Shown here piece by piece: positions 36,566 to 45,631 of a stretch of DNA of 64,000 nt. The stretch lies in NCBI RefSeq assembly GCF_002902945.1, contig NZ_CP026101.1, positions 1,240,001 to 1,304,000 on the forward strand, written 5' to 3'. The notes below the pieces were generated by a model. It had not been told where the DNA came from. It ran no database searches and worked only from the letters and a program-made list of their open reading frames with translations. Numbering within the stretch: position 1 is the stretch's first letter; every line of letters starts with the position of its first letter. Position numbers and translations under genes: made by a program. The DNA is from Paraburkholderia caribensis (GTDB lineage Bacteria > Pseudomonadota > Gammaproteobacteria > Burkholderiales > Burkholderiaceae).

Positions 36566-37945
36566 TCAGAGCTGTTTCATCAGCACGAGCGACTTGCGCT
36601 GCCAGTTGTAGAGGCGGCGGCGGTCTTCAGGCAGGTCGTCGACCGTGACCTTCACGAAGCCGCGCTTGAGAAACCAGTGTTCGGTGCGCGTCGTCAGCAC
36701 GAAGATACGCGTCAGCCCGCGTGCCCGCGCGCGCTGTTCGATGCGCTTAAGCAGCCGTTCGCCGTCGCCCGAACCTTGAGCTTCGGGGGAGACCGTCAGG
36801 CACGCCATCTCGCCGATGCGCTCGGCCGGATACGGATACAGCGCCGCGCAGCCGAACAGCACGCCATCGTGCTCGATTACCGAGAAATGATCGATGTCGC
36901 GCTCGATCTGGTGACGCCCGCGCCGCACCAGCGTACCGTCGCTTTCGAGCGGCTCGATCAGCGTGAGAATGCCGCCGACGTCGTCCGGCGTCGCTTCGCG
37001 CAGGCTTTCGAGGTTCTCGTACGAGATCATCGTGCCGACGCCATCGTGCAGGAACAGTTCCAGCAGCAGGCTGCCGTCGAGCGCGTACGGAATGATGTGC
37101 GAACGCGCGACGCCGCCACGGCAGGCGCGAATGGAGTGCTTCAGATAGAAACCGGCGTCGCCTGTCACCGCGCCGCTTTCGTGCAGGCGGTACGCGTCGT
37201 CCAGCGACAGTTCGCGGACCAGCGCGCCTTCTTCGTCGAGCAGGCCTTCCGTTTCGGTGAGGAACACGATCTTGTCGGCGCGCAGCGCGATCGAGGCAGC
37301 CGAGGCGACGTCTTCCATCGATAGATTGAACGCTTCGCCCGTCGGCGAGAAGCCGAGCGGCGACAGCAGCACGATCTTGCCGCTCGCGAGCGAATGGCGG
37401 ATCGACTCGGCATCGATTTTGCGCACTACGCCCGTATGCTGGAAATCGACCCCGTCGAGAATGCCGACAGGCCGCGCCGTCACGAAGTTGCCCGACACCA
37501 CGCTGATGTGCGCGTGCGCCATCGGCGTGTTCGGCAAGCCCTGGCTGATCGCGGCCTCGATGTCGAGACGCACTTCGCCCGCCGCTTCCTTCGCGGATTC
37601 GAGCGCCCGCGCATTGGTGATGCGCATGCCGTGCGAAAACTCGGACTCGACGCCGTGCAGGCTCATTTGCTCTTCCACTTGCGGACGCGAGCCATGCACG
37701 AGCACGATCTGGATACCCATGGCCTGCAACAGCGCGATGTCGGACACCAGCGCGTTGAGCAGCCCCTGATGCACGACCTCGCCGCCGAAGCCGACCACGA
37801 ATGTCTTGTTTCGGAACGCGTGGATATACGGCGCGACCGATCGCATCCAGTCGACGAATTGCGCGTGCTGCAGCAGGGCTTCCGAGTCGCCGGACGATGC
37901 CGGTGAAGGAACGGGCGAGGGGACGAGGTCGGTTTGGGAATTCAT
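36566..37945 (-). CDS. argA: N-acetylglutamate synthase (amino-acid N-acetyltransferase)
   Basis: A 459-residue enzyme making N-acetylglutamate, first step of arginine synthesis. Residues about 45-300 are an amino-acid-kinase domain (FVVGFGGEVVHQGLLNALVS; VLVHGSRPQVEEQM). Residues about 310-455 are a GNAT acetyltransferase (IGEMACLTVSPEAQGSGDGE). The first 20 residues are Ser/Pro-rich. Its ATG is 23 bp from the divergent hrpA ATG and only 7 nt from a minus-strand TATAAT, so the mRNA may be leaderless. Arginine feedback inhibition is expected for this class. Confidence 0.93.
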   Translation of the reverse strand: MNSQTDLVPSPVPSPASSGDSEALLQHAQFVDWMRSVAPYIHAFRNKTFVVGFGGEVVHQGLLNALVSDIALLQAMGIQIVLVHGSRPQVEEQMSLHGVESEFSHGMRITNARALESAKEAAGEVRLDIEAAISQGLPNTPMAHAHISVVSGNFVTARPVGILDGVDFQHTGVVRKIDAESIRHSLASGKIVLLSPLGFSPTGEAFNLSMEDVASAASIALRADKIVFLTETEGLLDEEGALVRELSLDDAYRLHESGAVTGDAGFYLKHSIRACRGGVARSHIIPYALDGSLLLELFLHDGVGTMISYENLESLREATPDDVGGILTLIEPLESDGTLVRRGRHQIERDIDHFSVIEHDGVLFGCAALYPYPAERIGEMACLTVSPEAQGSGDGERLLKRIEQRARARGLTRIFVLTTRTEHWFLKRGFVKVTVDDLPEDRRRLYNWQRKSLVLMKQL

Positions 37946-37968
37946 GCCCCGGATTATAATGCGCCCCC
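37934..37968. promoter_or_regulatory. Symmetric divergent promoter, argA / hrpA
   Basis: The sequence ATTATAAT (37953-37960) supplies TATAAT on both strands: 37955-37960 rightward and 37958-37953 leftward. A TTGGGA at 37934-37939 is a fair -35 for hrpA. The two start codons are only 23 bp apart. Each predicted transcription start falls within about 3 nt of its ATG. Confidence 0.55.
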
Positions 37969-40900
37969 ATGTCGAATGTACCCAAAAGCTCCGCTGGAGC
38001 CGATACGAAAAACGCGGCTGACGCTGCCGCGAAAGATGCCGCGAGCCCCGCGCCGCGCGGCCATCAGGATGCGGCACGCGACGCGCGCGGCGACGCCTCG
38101 CGTCGTGACGTTTCCGTGAATGTTGCGAATGCGCCGCGTCCGGGCGTTTCGGCGCACGGCGATGCGACCAGACAGCAAGGCGCAGATGCGGCGAAAAGCG
38201 GTGCGCGCGGGCAGCAGAACAGCGCGCCGAACCGGCCGCGGGAGCCGCAGGGCAAGCGTGGGCCGGATCAGGCGGGCGGCGCCCGCCAGCAACAGGCGCC
38301 GCGTGCGCAAGGCAAGCGGCCGCTCGACTCGCAAGGCAAACCGCACAACCCACGCGCCGGCAGCGAGCCGGGCGCCGAGAAGCAGCGCAATGCGTCGCGC
38401 GAGCCGGGCGCCGAGAAGCAGCGCAACACGCCGCGTGAGCCGCGCAAGCCCGCGCGCGTCGTCGAGCCGAATCCCATTCCGCCCATCACGTTCCCCGAGG
38501 CGCTGCCCGTCTCGGGCCGCCGCGAGGAAATCGCGCGGGCGATCGCGGGCCACCAGGTGGTGATCGTGAGCGGCGAGACGGGCTCGGGCAAGACGACACA
38601 GTTGCCGAAGATCTGTCTCGCGCTCGGACGCGGGCTCGGCGCGGGCGGCAGCGGCCTGATCGGCCACACGCAGCCGCGCCGGATCGCGGCATCGGCGACG
38701 GGCCGGCGGATCGCCGAGGAACTCGGCACGCCGTTCGGCGAAGTGGTCGGCTACAAGGTGCGTTTCACCGACAATCTCGCGCCAGGTGCGTCCGTCAAGC
38801 TGATGACGGACGGCATTCTGCTCGCGGAAACGCAGACCGACCCGCTGCTGAAGGCTTACGACACGCTGATCATCGACGAAGCGCACGAGCGCAGCCTGAA
38901 CATCGATTTTCTGCTTGGCTACCTGAAAGAGATTTTGCCGAAGCGGCCCGATCTGAAGCTGATCGTGACGTCGGCGACCATCGACGCCGACCGCTTCGCG
39001 CGTCATTTCGGCTCCGAAGACAAACCCGCGCCCGTGATCGAGGTGAGCGGGCGGCTGTATCCCGTCGAAGTCCGCTATCGTCCCGTCGCGGAAGATTCGC
39101 CGGCGGTGAAGGCGGCGCAAGGCAATGCGGGCCGCGAGCGCGGCGATCGCACGGATCGTCCGGATCGTCCGAAAACGCAGCGCGAGACCGACCGCGATCT
39201 GATGGACGCGATCGTCGAAGCCGCCGACGAGTTGTGCCGCGAAGGCCCCGGCGATGTGCTGGTGTTCCTGCCCGGCGAGCGCGAGATTCGCGACGCGGCC
39301 GAAGCGCTGCGCAAGCACCATCCGCCGCACACGGAAATCCTGCCGCTGTTCGCGCGGCTCTCGGCGGCGGAGCAGGAACGCGTGTTCCGTCCGTCGAACG
39401 CGCGGCGCATCGTGCTCGCCACCAACGTCGCCGAAACCTCGCTGACGGTGCCGGGTATCCGCTATGTGGTCGACACGGGCCTCGCGCGCGTGAAGCGCTA
39501 TTCGTATCGCAACAAGGTCGAGCAGCTGCAGGTCGAGTCGATTTCGCAGGCGGCGGCGAACCAGCGGGCAGGGCGTTGCGGGCGTGTCGCCGACGGCATC
39601 TGCATTCGCCTCTACGACGAAGCCGATTTCCAGTCGCGCGTGCGTTTCACCGACCCGGAGATTCTCCGGTCGTCGCTCGCTTCCGTCATTCTGCGGATGA
39701 AGTCGCTGCATCTGACGGCGATCGAAACCTTCCCGTTCATCGAGCCGCCGCCCGGCCGCGCGATCGCCGACGGCTATCAGTTGCTGAACGAACTCGGCGC
39801 CGTCGACGACGACAACGCGCTGACGCCGCTCGGCCGCGAACTCGCGCGCCTGCCGCTCGATCCGCGCGTCGGCCGGATGATTCTGGGCGCGCGCGACCAG
39901 CAGGCGCTGCGCGAAGTGCTGATCATTGCGAGCGCGCTGTCCGTGCAGGACCCGCGCGACCGCCCCATCGACGCGCAGGAACAGGCCGACCAGGCACACC
40001 GCAAGTTCGCCGACGAGCGCTCCGAGTTTTTGCAATGGCTAAAAATCTGGGCGTGGTTCGAAGAGGCCATCGCGCACAAGAAGTCGAACCGTCAGCTCAC
40101 GGACGCGTGCAAGCAGAATTTCCTGTCCCATCTTCGCCTGCGCGAGTGGCGCGACGTGCATTCGCAACTGCTGACGGTGGTGCGCGAGCATGGCTGGCGC
40201 GTGAACGACAGCGAAGCGACCTTCGAGCAGATTCATCTCGCGCTGCTGACGGGCCTGCTCGGCAATATCGGCCTGAAGGCCGACGACGAGCCGTACTATC
40301 TGGGCGCGCGCGGCATCAAGTTTTATCTGTGGCCCGGCTCGGCGCTCGTGAAGAAGGCGGGCAAATGGGTGATGGCGGCGGAACTCGTCGAGACGAGCCG
40401 GCTCTACGCGCGCTGCATCGCCAGGATCGAGCCGGAGTGGATCGAGCGGGTCGGCGCGCATCTGTTGAAGAAGTCGCTCTCCGAGCCGCATTGGGAAAAG
40501 CGCGCAGCGCAAGTATCGGCGTTCGAGCGCGCGATGCTGTACGGCTTGCCTGTGTATCACCGGCGGCGCGTCAGTTTCGGCAAGCAGGACCCGGCGCGCG
40601 CGCGGGAACTGTTCATCCGCGGCGCGCTGGTCGAAGGCGAGTTCGACACGAAGCTCGCGTTTTTCGCGCACAACCGCAAGCTGCTCGCCGATATCGAACA
40701 GCTCGAGCACAAGTCGCGCCGCCAGGACGTTCTCGTCGACGACGAACTGATCTACGCGTTTTACGATCAGGCCGTGCCGAACGGTATCCATACGGGCGCC
40801 GCGTTCGAGCGCTGGTATCGCGATGAAGTGAAGAAGAGCGGGCAGCAGGAAGACAAGCTGCGTCTGCTGTATCTGTCGCGTGACGATCTGATGCGCCACG

Positions 40901-42489
40901 AGGCGGCGGGCGTCACGACCGACCTGTTCCCGAAGCGGATGACGATGGCGGGCGTCGACATGACGCTGACCTATCACTTCGAACCGGGCTCGCCGCGCGA
41001 TGGGGTGACGCTCGCCGTGCCGCTGTACGCGCTGAACCAGGTAGATGCGCGGCGCGTCGAGTGGCTCGTGCCCGGCATGCTGAAGGAAAAGACGCAACTG
41101 CTGCTCAAATCGTTGCCGCAGAAGCTGCGCCGTCACGTCGTGCCGTTGCCGGAGTACGCGGCGGGTTTCGTCGAGCGGCACAGCGGGCCGCGCTTCGGCG
41201 CGGGCGGTCTGCTCGACACGGTGATCGCCGACGTTCGCGAGCAGACGCAGATCGCGACGAAGCAGTCGGACTACAAGCTCGAAACGCTCGCGCCGCACCT
41301 GTTCATGAACTTCAAGGTGATCGACGAGCACGGCCGGCAGCTCGCGATGGGCCGCAATCTCGCGCAGCTACGCGCGGAGCTGGGCGGCCAGGCGCAACAG
41401 CAGTTTCAGAAAATCGCGTCGAGCGCGGCGGGCGCGGCGCTCGCGAATGCGGGCTCGGGCGGCAGCGATGTCGCTGCGCGCGGCGCATCGGGCAGAACTG
41501 CGGGCGGGACCGCGGGCGGAACTGCGGGCGGAACTGCGGGCGGCGCGGCGCGCGGCGCGAATGGCGGGGGCGCACGTGGCGCGTCATCCGCGCCACACAC
41601 GCCCGCTGCAGGCGAAGCGGCGGCGCCCGCGACAGCCCTCTACGAAAACCTGACGACGTGGAACTTCGGCAAGCTCCCCGAGCTTCTGGAAATCCGGCGC
41701 GGCGGGCATACGTTGTTCGGCTATCCGGCGCTCGTCGATCGCGGCACGCATTGCGACGTCGAAGTGTTCGATTCGCCGGACGAGGCGGCGCGTATTCATC
41801 GAGCGGGCTTGCGCCGATTGTTCGCGCTGCAGTTGCGCGAGCCGATCAAATACCTCGAAAAAAATCTGCCGGGCTTGCGCGAAATGGCGATGCAGTTCAT
41901 GCCGCGCGGCACGCAGGAAGAACTGCGCGATCAACTGATCGACACCGCGCTCGACCGCGCGTGCCTGCAAGACCCGCTGCCCGACGACGACGCGAGTTTC
42001 CACGCGCGCAAGGACGAAGGCCGCAGCCGGCTGACGTTGCTCGCGCAAGAGATTGCCCGCCTGGGCGGACAGATTCTTGGCGAGTATTCGGCCGTCGTGA
42101 AGAAACTCGCGCAGGCGAAGCCGTTCGCCGCTGCGTTTGCCGACATGCAGAACCAGCTGGATGCGCTGGTCGGCAAACGCTTTATCGTCGATACGCCGTA
42201 CGTGCAGTTGAGTCATTTCCCGCGCTATCTGAAGGGCATCGCGCTGCGCATCGACAAACTGAAAGCGGACTCGACACGCGACGCGCGTCAGTTCGCAGAG
42301 TTTCAGCCGCTCGCGCAGAACTACCAGCGAGCGCTCGCGCAGCGGGGCGGCGTGCCGGATGCCCGGCTTGCCGAGTTCCGCTGGCTGCTGGAGGAACTGC
42401 GCGTGTCGCTGTTTGCGCAGGAACTGCGCACGCCGATGCCTGTTTCCGTCAAGCGTCTCCACAAGGTGTGGGAGTCGATGCAGCGTTGA
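37969..42489 (+). CDS. hrpA: ATP-dependent RNA helicase HrpA
   Basis: A 1506-residue DEAH-box helicase. Walker A is VSGETGSGKTTQLPK, the box IIDEAHERS, motif III VTSATI, then ATNVAETSLTVPG and QRAGRCGRVADG. HA2, OB-fold and DUF3418 regions follow to the C-terminus. E. coli HrpA is about 1300 residues; the extra length comes from a roughly 165-residue disordered N-terminus (Ala/Gln/Arg/Asp) with an exact internal repeat of EPGAEKQRN, and a Gly/Ala linker near residues 1150-1220 with TAGG repeats. HrpA resolves stalled ribosomes and processes mRNA. Its start is very close to a -10 element. Confidence 0.93.
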   Translation: MSNVPKSSAGADTKNAADAAAKDAASPAPRGHQDAARDARGDASRRDVSVNVANAPRPGVSAHGDATRQQGADAAKSGARGQQNSAPNRPREPQGKRGPDQAGGARQQQAPRAQGKRPLDSQGKPHNPRAGSEPGAEKQRNASREPGAEKQRNTPREPRKPARVVEPNPIPPITFPEALPVSGRREEIARAIAGHQVVIVSGETGSGKTTQLPKICLALGRGLGAGGSGLIGHTQPRRIAASATGRRIAEELGTPFGEVVGYKVRFTDNLAPGASVKLMTDGILLAETQTDPLLKAYDTLIIDEAHERSLNIDFLLGYLKEILPKRPDLKLIVTSATIDADRFARHFGSEDKPAPVIEVSGRLYPVEVRYRPVAEDSPAVKAAQGNAGRERGDRTDRPDRPKTQRETDRDLMDAIVEAADELCREGPGDVLVFLPGEREIRDAAEALRKHHPPHTEILPLFARLSAAEQERVFRPSNARRIVLATNVAETSLTVPGIRYVVDTGLARVKRYSYRNKVEQLQVESISQAAANQRAGRCGRVADGICIRLYDEADFQSRVRFTDPEILRSSLASVILRMKSLHLTAIETFPFIEPPPGRAIADGYQLLNELGAVDDDNALTPLGRELARLPLDPRVGRMILGARDQQALREVLIIASALSVQDPRDRPIDAQEQADQAHRKFADERSEFLQWLKIWAWFEEAIAHKKSNRQLTDACKQNFLSHLRLREWRDVHSQLLTVVREHGWRVNDSEATFEQIHLALLTGLLGNIGLKADDEPYYLGARGIKFYLWPGSALVKKAGKWVMAAELVETSRLYARCIARIEPEWIERVGAHLLKKSLSEPHWEKRAAQVSAFERAMLYGLPVYHRRRVSFGKQDPARARELFIRGALVEGEFDTKLAFFAHNRKLLADIEQLEHKSRRQDVLVDDELIYAFYDQAVPNGIHTGAAFERWYRDEVKKSGQQEDKLRLLYLSRDDLMRHEAAGVTTDLFPKRMTMAGVDMTLTYHFEPGSPRDGVTLAVPLYALNQVDARRVEWLVPGMLKEKTQLLLKSLPQKLRRHVVPLPEYAAGFVERHSGPRFGAGGLLDTVIADVREQTQIATKQSDYKLETLAPHLFMNFKVIDEHGRQLAMGRNLAQLRAELGGQAQQQFQKIASSAAGAALANAGSGGSDVAARGASGRTAGGTAGGTAGGTAGGAARGANGGGARGASSAPHTPAAGEAAAPATALYENLTTWNFGKLPELLEIRRGGHTLFGYPALVDRGTHCDVEVFDSPDEAARIHRAGLRRLFALQLREPIKYLEKNLPGLREMAMQFMPRGTQEELRDQLIDTALDRACLQDPLPDDDASFHARKDEGRSRLTLLAQEIARLGGQILGEYSAVVKKLAQAKPFAAAFADMQNQLDALVGKRFIVDTPYVQLSHFPRYLKGIALRIDKLKADSTRDARQFAEFQPLAQNYQRALAQRGGVPDARLAEFRWLLEELRVSLFAQELRTPMPVSVKRLHKVWESMQR

Positions 42490-42631
42490 GCGATGCGGGC
42501 GCGCTTCGCTGCGCGCGCCCGGGTATTGCCGCTATCGGCAATACGCGTTGCAAACCGCCGGCGCGGCGAAGCTCGGCGCTTTTGGCGCGTCGCACGCGGG
42601 AATTACACCCCGTGATTGTTGCTGCTGCGCG
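42490..42631. other. Hairpins between convergent hrpA and adhesin genes
   Basis: Two hairpins, GGGCGCGC / GCGCGCCC (42497-42520) and GTATTGCCG-CTAT-CGGCAATAC (42523-42544), lie just after hrpA. Neither has a T-run, so they are not standard terminators. Confidence 0.45.
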
Positions 42632-44017
42632 TTACCAGTGCATGCCGGCCCCGATGGACCCGCCCAGTTCGCCGCGCGTGCTGGCCGTCCCCTGTAGCTT
42701 GTAGGCCCATTTGCCCGTGTCCGAGAGTTTCGACACGCCGAGCGCCATTGCCGACTGGCCGCCATACGTGCCGGCCGCCATCGCGACCATCCCGCGCCCC
42801 GGCAGCACGGCTTGCGGCAGGCCCGCCATCGCGATCGCCGCCGCCGCGCCGCCATAACCGTCCTTGCGTGCCGAGCGGACCTGGTTGTCGGTATACCCTT
42901 TCGCCTGGCCGACAGCGCTGCTCATACCTTGGTTCAGCTGGTTCACGTTGACGGCGTCCGTGCCCTGAACGCCCGCGGCGACGTTCGTGATCTGTCGTTC
43001 CTGTCCTGCAGCGCCGACCGAGACCGTATTCGCGCGATCTGCGATCGAGCCTTGACCGAGCGCCACTGAATTGTCCGCGCTTGCGTTCGAGCCGGCGCCG
43101 AGCGCTACCGCATTGGCGCCGCCTGCCTGTGCATTCGCGCCCGCTGCGATCGAGTGCGCGCCGCTTGCCTGCGCCGGTTCGGTGGTGGGCGAGCCCTCGG
43201 CGCTGAACATCGGATTCGAGGTGTTGACGGTGATATTGCCGACCGCATTGCCGAGCATCGCGGACAACTGGCCGAGGTTCACGGCGTCGTGCGTGTCGAC
43301 GGCGTCGGCGACGTTGTGGATCAGTGTGCCGCCATTGCCCGTGTCGCCTTGGAGCGTGACGCTGTCGTGATTGATCGAGCCGTCGGGATGACGGTCGTAC
43401 ATGACACTGCCGTCGATTCTGCCCGCCACCGCCTTCAGTTGCGCGACGTTCACGGCGTCCTGGTCGGCGCGGCCCGCCGCCACGCCGCTGATGGTCCGGT
43501 TGCCGACGTTGACTTCGCCGACAGAGGTCTGTGGCGCGTTCAACCCGAACGCGGTGTAGCCCGTTTGCGCGCCATACAGCGTCACGGAGCCTGAACCAAG
43601 CGCCACGCTGTTGCCGAAGCTCGCCATGGAATTGGCGCCGAGTGCGAGCGACTGCGCGGCGATTGCCTGTGCGGTGTCGCCCAGCGACGTGGCCGACTCC
43701 GCCATCGCGCGAGAGTGCGCGCCGATGGCCGTGGTGTTGCCGACGCTGGCAGTCGACGTATCGCCCACAGCCGTCGCGTCGTTGCCGCCGGCGAACGACG
43801 TGTCACCGGCCGCAACGCCCGTCATGGTCAGAGCGCTTGCCCCGTTGCCCATGATGACGGACGCATGGGCACCGACTGCCGCGAACAGCGACACGAAACC
43901 CGCGATCGCCAGCGGCGCGATGGTCGAAGCGCGCGCCGCACGCGGCGCCTTGCGCTCATTCAATATGGCGCGATGGATTGCAATGGGTTCTTGCGCTATC
44001 TCATTCATTATTTTCAT
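42632..44017 (-). CDS. YadA-type trimeric autotransporter adhesin (short)
   Basis: A 461-residue surface protein. The long, basic N-terminus before the hydrophobic signal (IAPLAIAGFVSLFAAVGAHA) suggests an extended signal peptide. Head repeats follow, with many AxAxG units (TAIGAHSRAMAESATSLGDT; SIAAGANAQAGGANAVALGA). Neck-like ISGVAAGRADQDAVNVAQLK and ITNVAAGVQGTDAVNVNQLN occur. The last 75 residues are the membrane anchor, ending in GAGMHW. It is small for the family, with almost no coiled-coil stalk. GGAG lies 8 nt before the ATG. Likely role: adhesion or autoaggregation at the outer membrane. Confidence 0.9.
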   Translation of the reverse strand: MKIMNEIAQEPIAIHRAILNERKAPRAARASTIAPLAIAGFVSLFAAVGAHASVIMGNGASALTMTGVAAGDTSFAGGNDATAVGDTSTASVGNTTAIGAHSRAMAESATSLGDTAQAIAAQSLALGANSMASFGNSVALGSGSVTLYGAQTGYTAFGLNAPQTSVGEVNVGNRTISGVAAGRADQDAVNVAQLKAVAGRIDGSVMYDRHPDGSINHDSVTLQGDTGNGGTLIHNVADAVDTHDAVNLGQLSAMLGNAVGNITVNTSNPMFSAEGSPTTEPAQASGAHSIAAGANAQAGGANAVALGAGSNASADNSVALGQGSIADRANTVSVGAAGQERQITNVAAGVQGTDAVNVNQLNQGMSSAVGQAKGYTDNQVRSARKDGYGGAAAAIAMAGLPQAVLPGRGMVAMAAGTYGGQSAMALGVSKLSDTGKWAYKLQGTASTRGELGGSIGAGMHW

Positions 44018-44542
44018 GCCTCAAACTCCGGTAAAACTGGACAGCAAATACTCGGAAACGCCGGACACGACAAAGCATCGAAACTGGCAAAACCCGCTTT
44101 CGTAGTTGGGAAAGATGTGTGTCGAGGCGCGGACACATTCAGTCAGCGCGGACCGGCGCGCTTCCACCTGCTGGCAAACGTCGAAGCGGGTAGTGCGTCC
44201 ACGAATTCTTGGCGTGCGGAGTTTGATGCGATATGAGGTAATTCTTAATTAATAATGTTCGGAAATTTCGTTCTTAAATACCGGAATCAGACGCCGGATA
44301 ATCGCGCGATTTTCTCGATTGATATTATTTGGCATCTAACGGCGTCTGATACATAAATGGTTTAATCGCATCGTTTCGTGCGACCAGCGGTGCGGCCGGG
44401 GCTGCGCGCGCAGAGCCACCCGAAAGCCGTCCGGCGCACCCTGCGGCACCGCGCCGCAACGTCCCGCTTTTCCTTTGCCGCCGTCAACCGAAGCGACACG
44501 CAAACGTTCTACAATGGCGATTACCCCCTGATGTGAGTTTTC
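44018..44542. other. AT-rich divergent intergenic region
   Basis: 525 bp between the adhesin and the beta-propeller gene. The part from about 44230 to 44370 is much more AT-rich than the rest of the window, and holds the spaced inverted repeat described separately. The region nearest 44542 should contain the promoter of the beta-propeller gene. Confidence 0.5.
44286..44350. repeat. 11-bp inverted repeat in AT-rich island
   Basis: ATCAGACGCCG (44286-44296) and CGGCGTCTGAT (44340-44350) are perfect inverted copies 43 bp apart. The spacing is four helical turns, fitting a looped pair of half-sites, or a stem in RNA. Confidence 0.7.
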
Positions 44543-45556
44543 ATGCGCAAATTTTCCCTTCCCGGTTTGACCAGCACGTTTGCAGCAGGCGCGGCGCTCG
44601 TCGCGGCAGCAAGCTTCTTCTCCCCGTCAGTTCTCGCTAACAACGTGATCGTGCTCAATTCCGGCGAAGCCACGCTGAGCCTGATCGACGAAGCGACGCG
44701 TCAGGTCGTTGACACGGTGCCGACCGGCAAGGAACCGCATCACCTGATGCCGACGCCGGACAATTCGTCGCTGATCGTCGCGAATTCGGTGTCGAACAAT
44801 CTGATGTTCGTCGATCCGAAAACGGGTAAGCCGCAGCGCTGGGTCGAGAACATCGAAGATCCGTATCAGATCGGTTTCTCGCCGGATCGCAAGTGGCTCG
44901 TGACGACGGGCCTGCGCCTCGATCGCCTCGACATCTATCACTACGACGGCCACAACATGACGCTCGCGAGCCGCCTGCCGCTTGCCGTGATGCCGAGCCA
45001 CATGGCGTTCACGAACGACAGCAAGACGGTGTTCGTCACGCTGCAGGTGTCGGGCGAACTCGCCGCCGTCGATCTCGCCACGCAGACGGTCAAGTGGAAG
45101 ATGAAAGTCGGCAAGGTGCCGGCCGGCCTGTGGATGACGCCGGGCGACAAATATCTGCTGATCGGCATGACGGGTGCGGACTATGTCGCCGTCGTCGACT
45201 GGCGCAACCAGAAGATCGTGAAGACGATCACGACGGGCAAGGGCGCGCACAACTTCCGCTCGCTCGCGGACGGCAAGCATGTGGCCGTGTCGAACCGCGT
45301 GGCCAGCACCATCAGCATCCTCGACGAGGACACGCTCACCAACGTCGGCGACATCACGGGATTGATGCCGGGCCCCGACGACATGGAACTTTCCGCCGAC
45401 AAACGCTATCTGTGGGTAACGTTCCGCTTCGCGAAGCATGTCGGCGTTATCGACCTGACCACGCACAAGCTGATCCAGACGATCGCTGTCGGCCGTTCGC
45501 CGCACGGCATCTATTTCTTCAACCGCGCGCCTGTCACCGCGCCGAACGGGGCCTGA
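44543..45556 (+). CDS. YncE-like beta-propeller periplasmic protein
   Basis: A 337-residue protein with a signal peptide (cleavage near VLA-NN) and six to seven beta-propeller blades of the YVTN/YncE type. Repeated blade units resemble NNVIVLNSGEATLSLIDEAT and YVAVVDWRNQKIVKTITTGK, ending VIDLTTHKLIQTIAVGRSPH. Family members bind DNA or act in redox and cofactor pathways; none can be assigned here. The ribosome site is weak. It is followed 75 bp later by a fatty-acid-hydroxylase gene in the same direction. Confidence 0.85.
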   Translation: MRKFSLPGLTSTFAAGAALVAAASFFSPSVLANNVIVLNSGEATLSLIDEATRQVVDTVPTGKEPHHLMPTPDNSSLIVANSVSNNLMFVDPKTGKPQRWVENIEDPYQIGFSPDRKWLVTTGLRLDRLDIYHYDGHNMTLASRLPLAVMPSHMAFTNDSKTVFVTLQVSGELAAVDLATQTVKWKMKVGKVPAGLWMTPGDKYLLIGMTGADYVAVVDWRNQKIVKTITTGKGAHNFRSLADGKHVAVSNRVASTISILDEDTLTNVGDITGLMPGPDDMELSADKRYLWVTFRFAKHVGVIDLTTHKLIQTIAVGRSPHGIYFFNRAPVTAPNGA

Positions 45557-45631
45557 TAACGCAGATGGCGCGCCTCGCCGGCGCGCCGTGAATTGCGCAG
45601 TGAAGCAGAACCGCGACGCCTAAAGAGCACC

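Noticed and set aside
42497..42544. Intrinsic terminators after hrpA
   Set aside because: Good stems but no T-run in either direction, so recorded only as hairpins.
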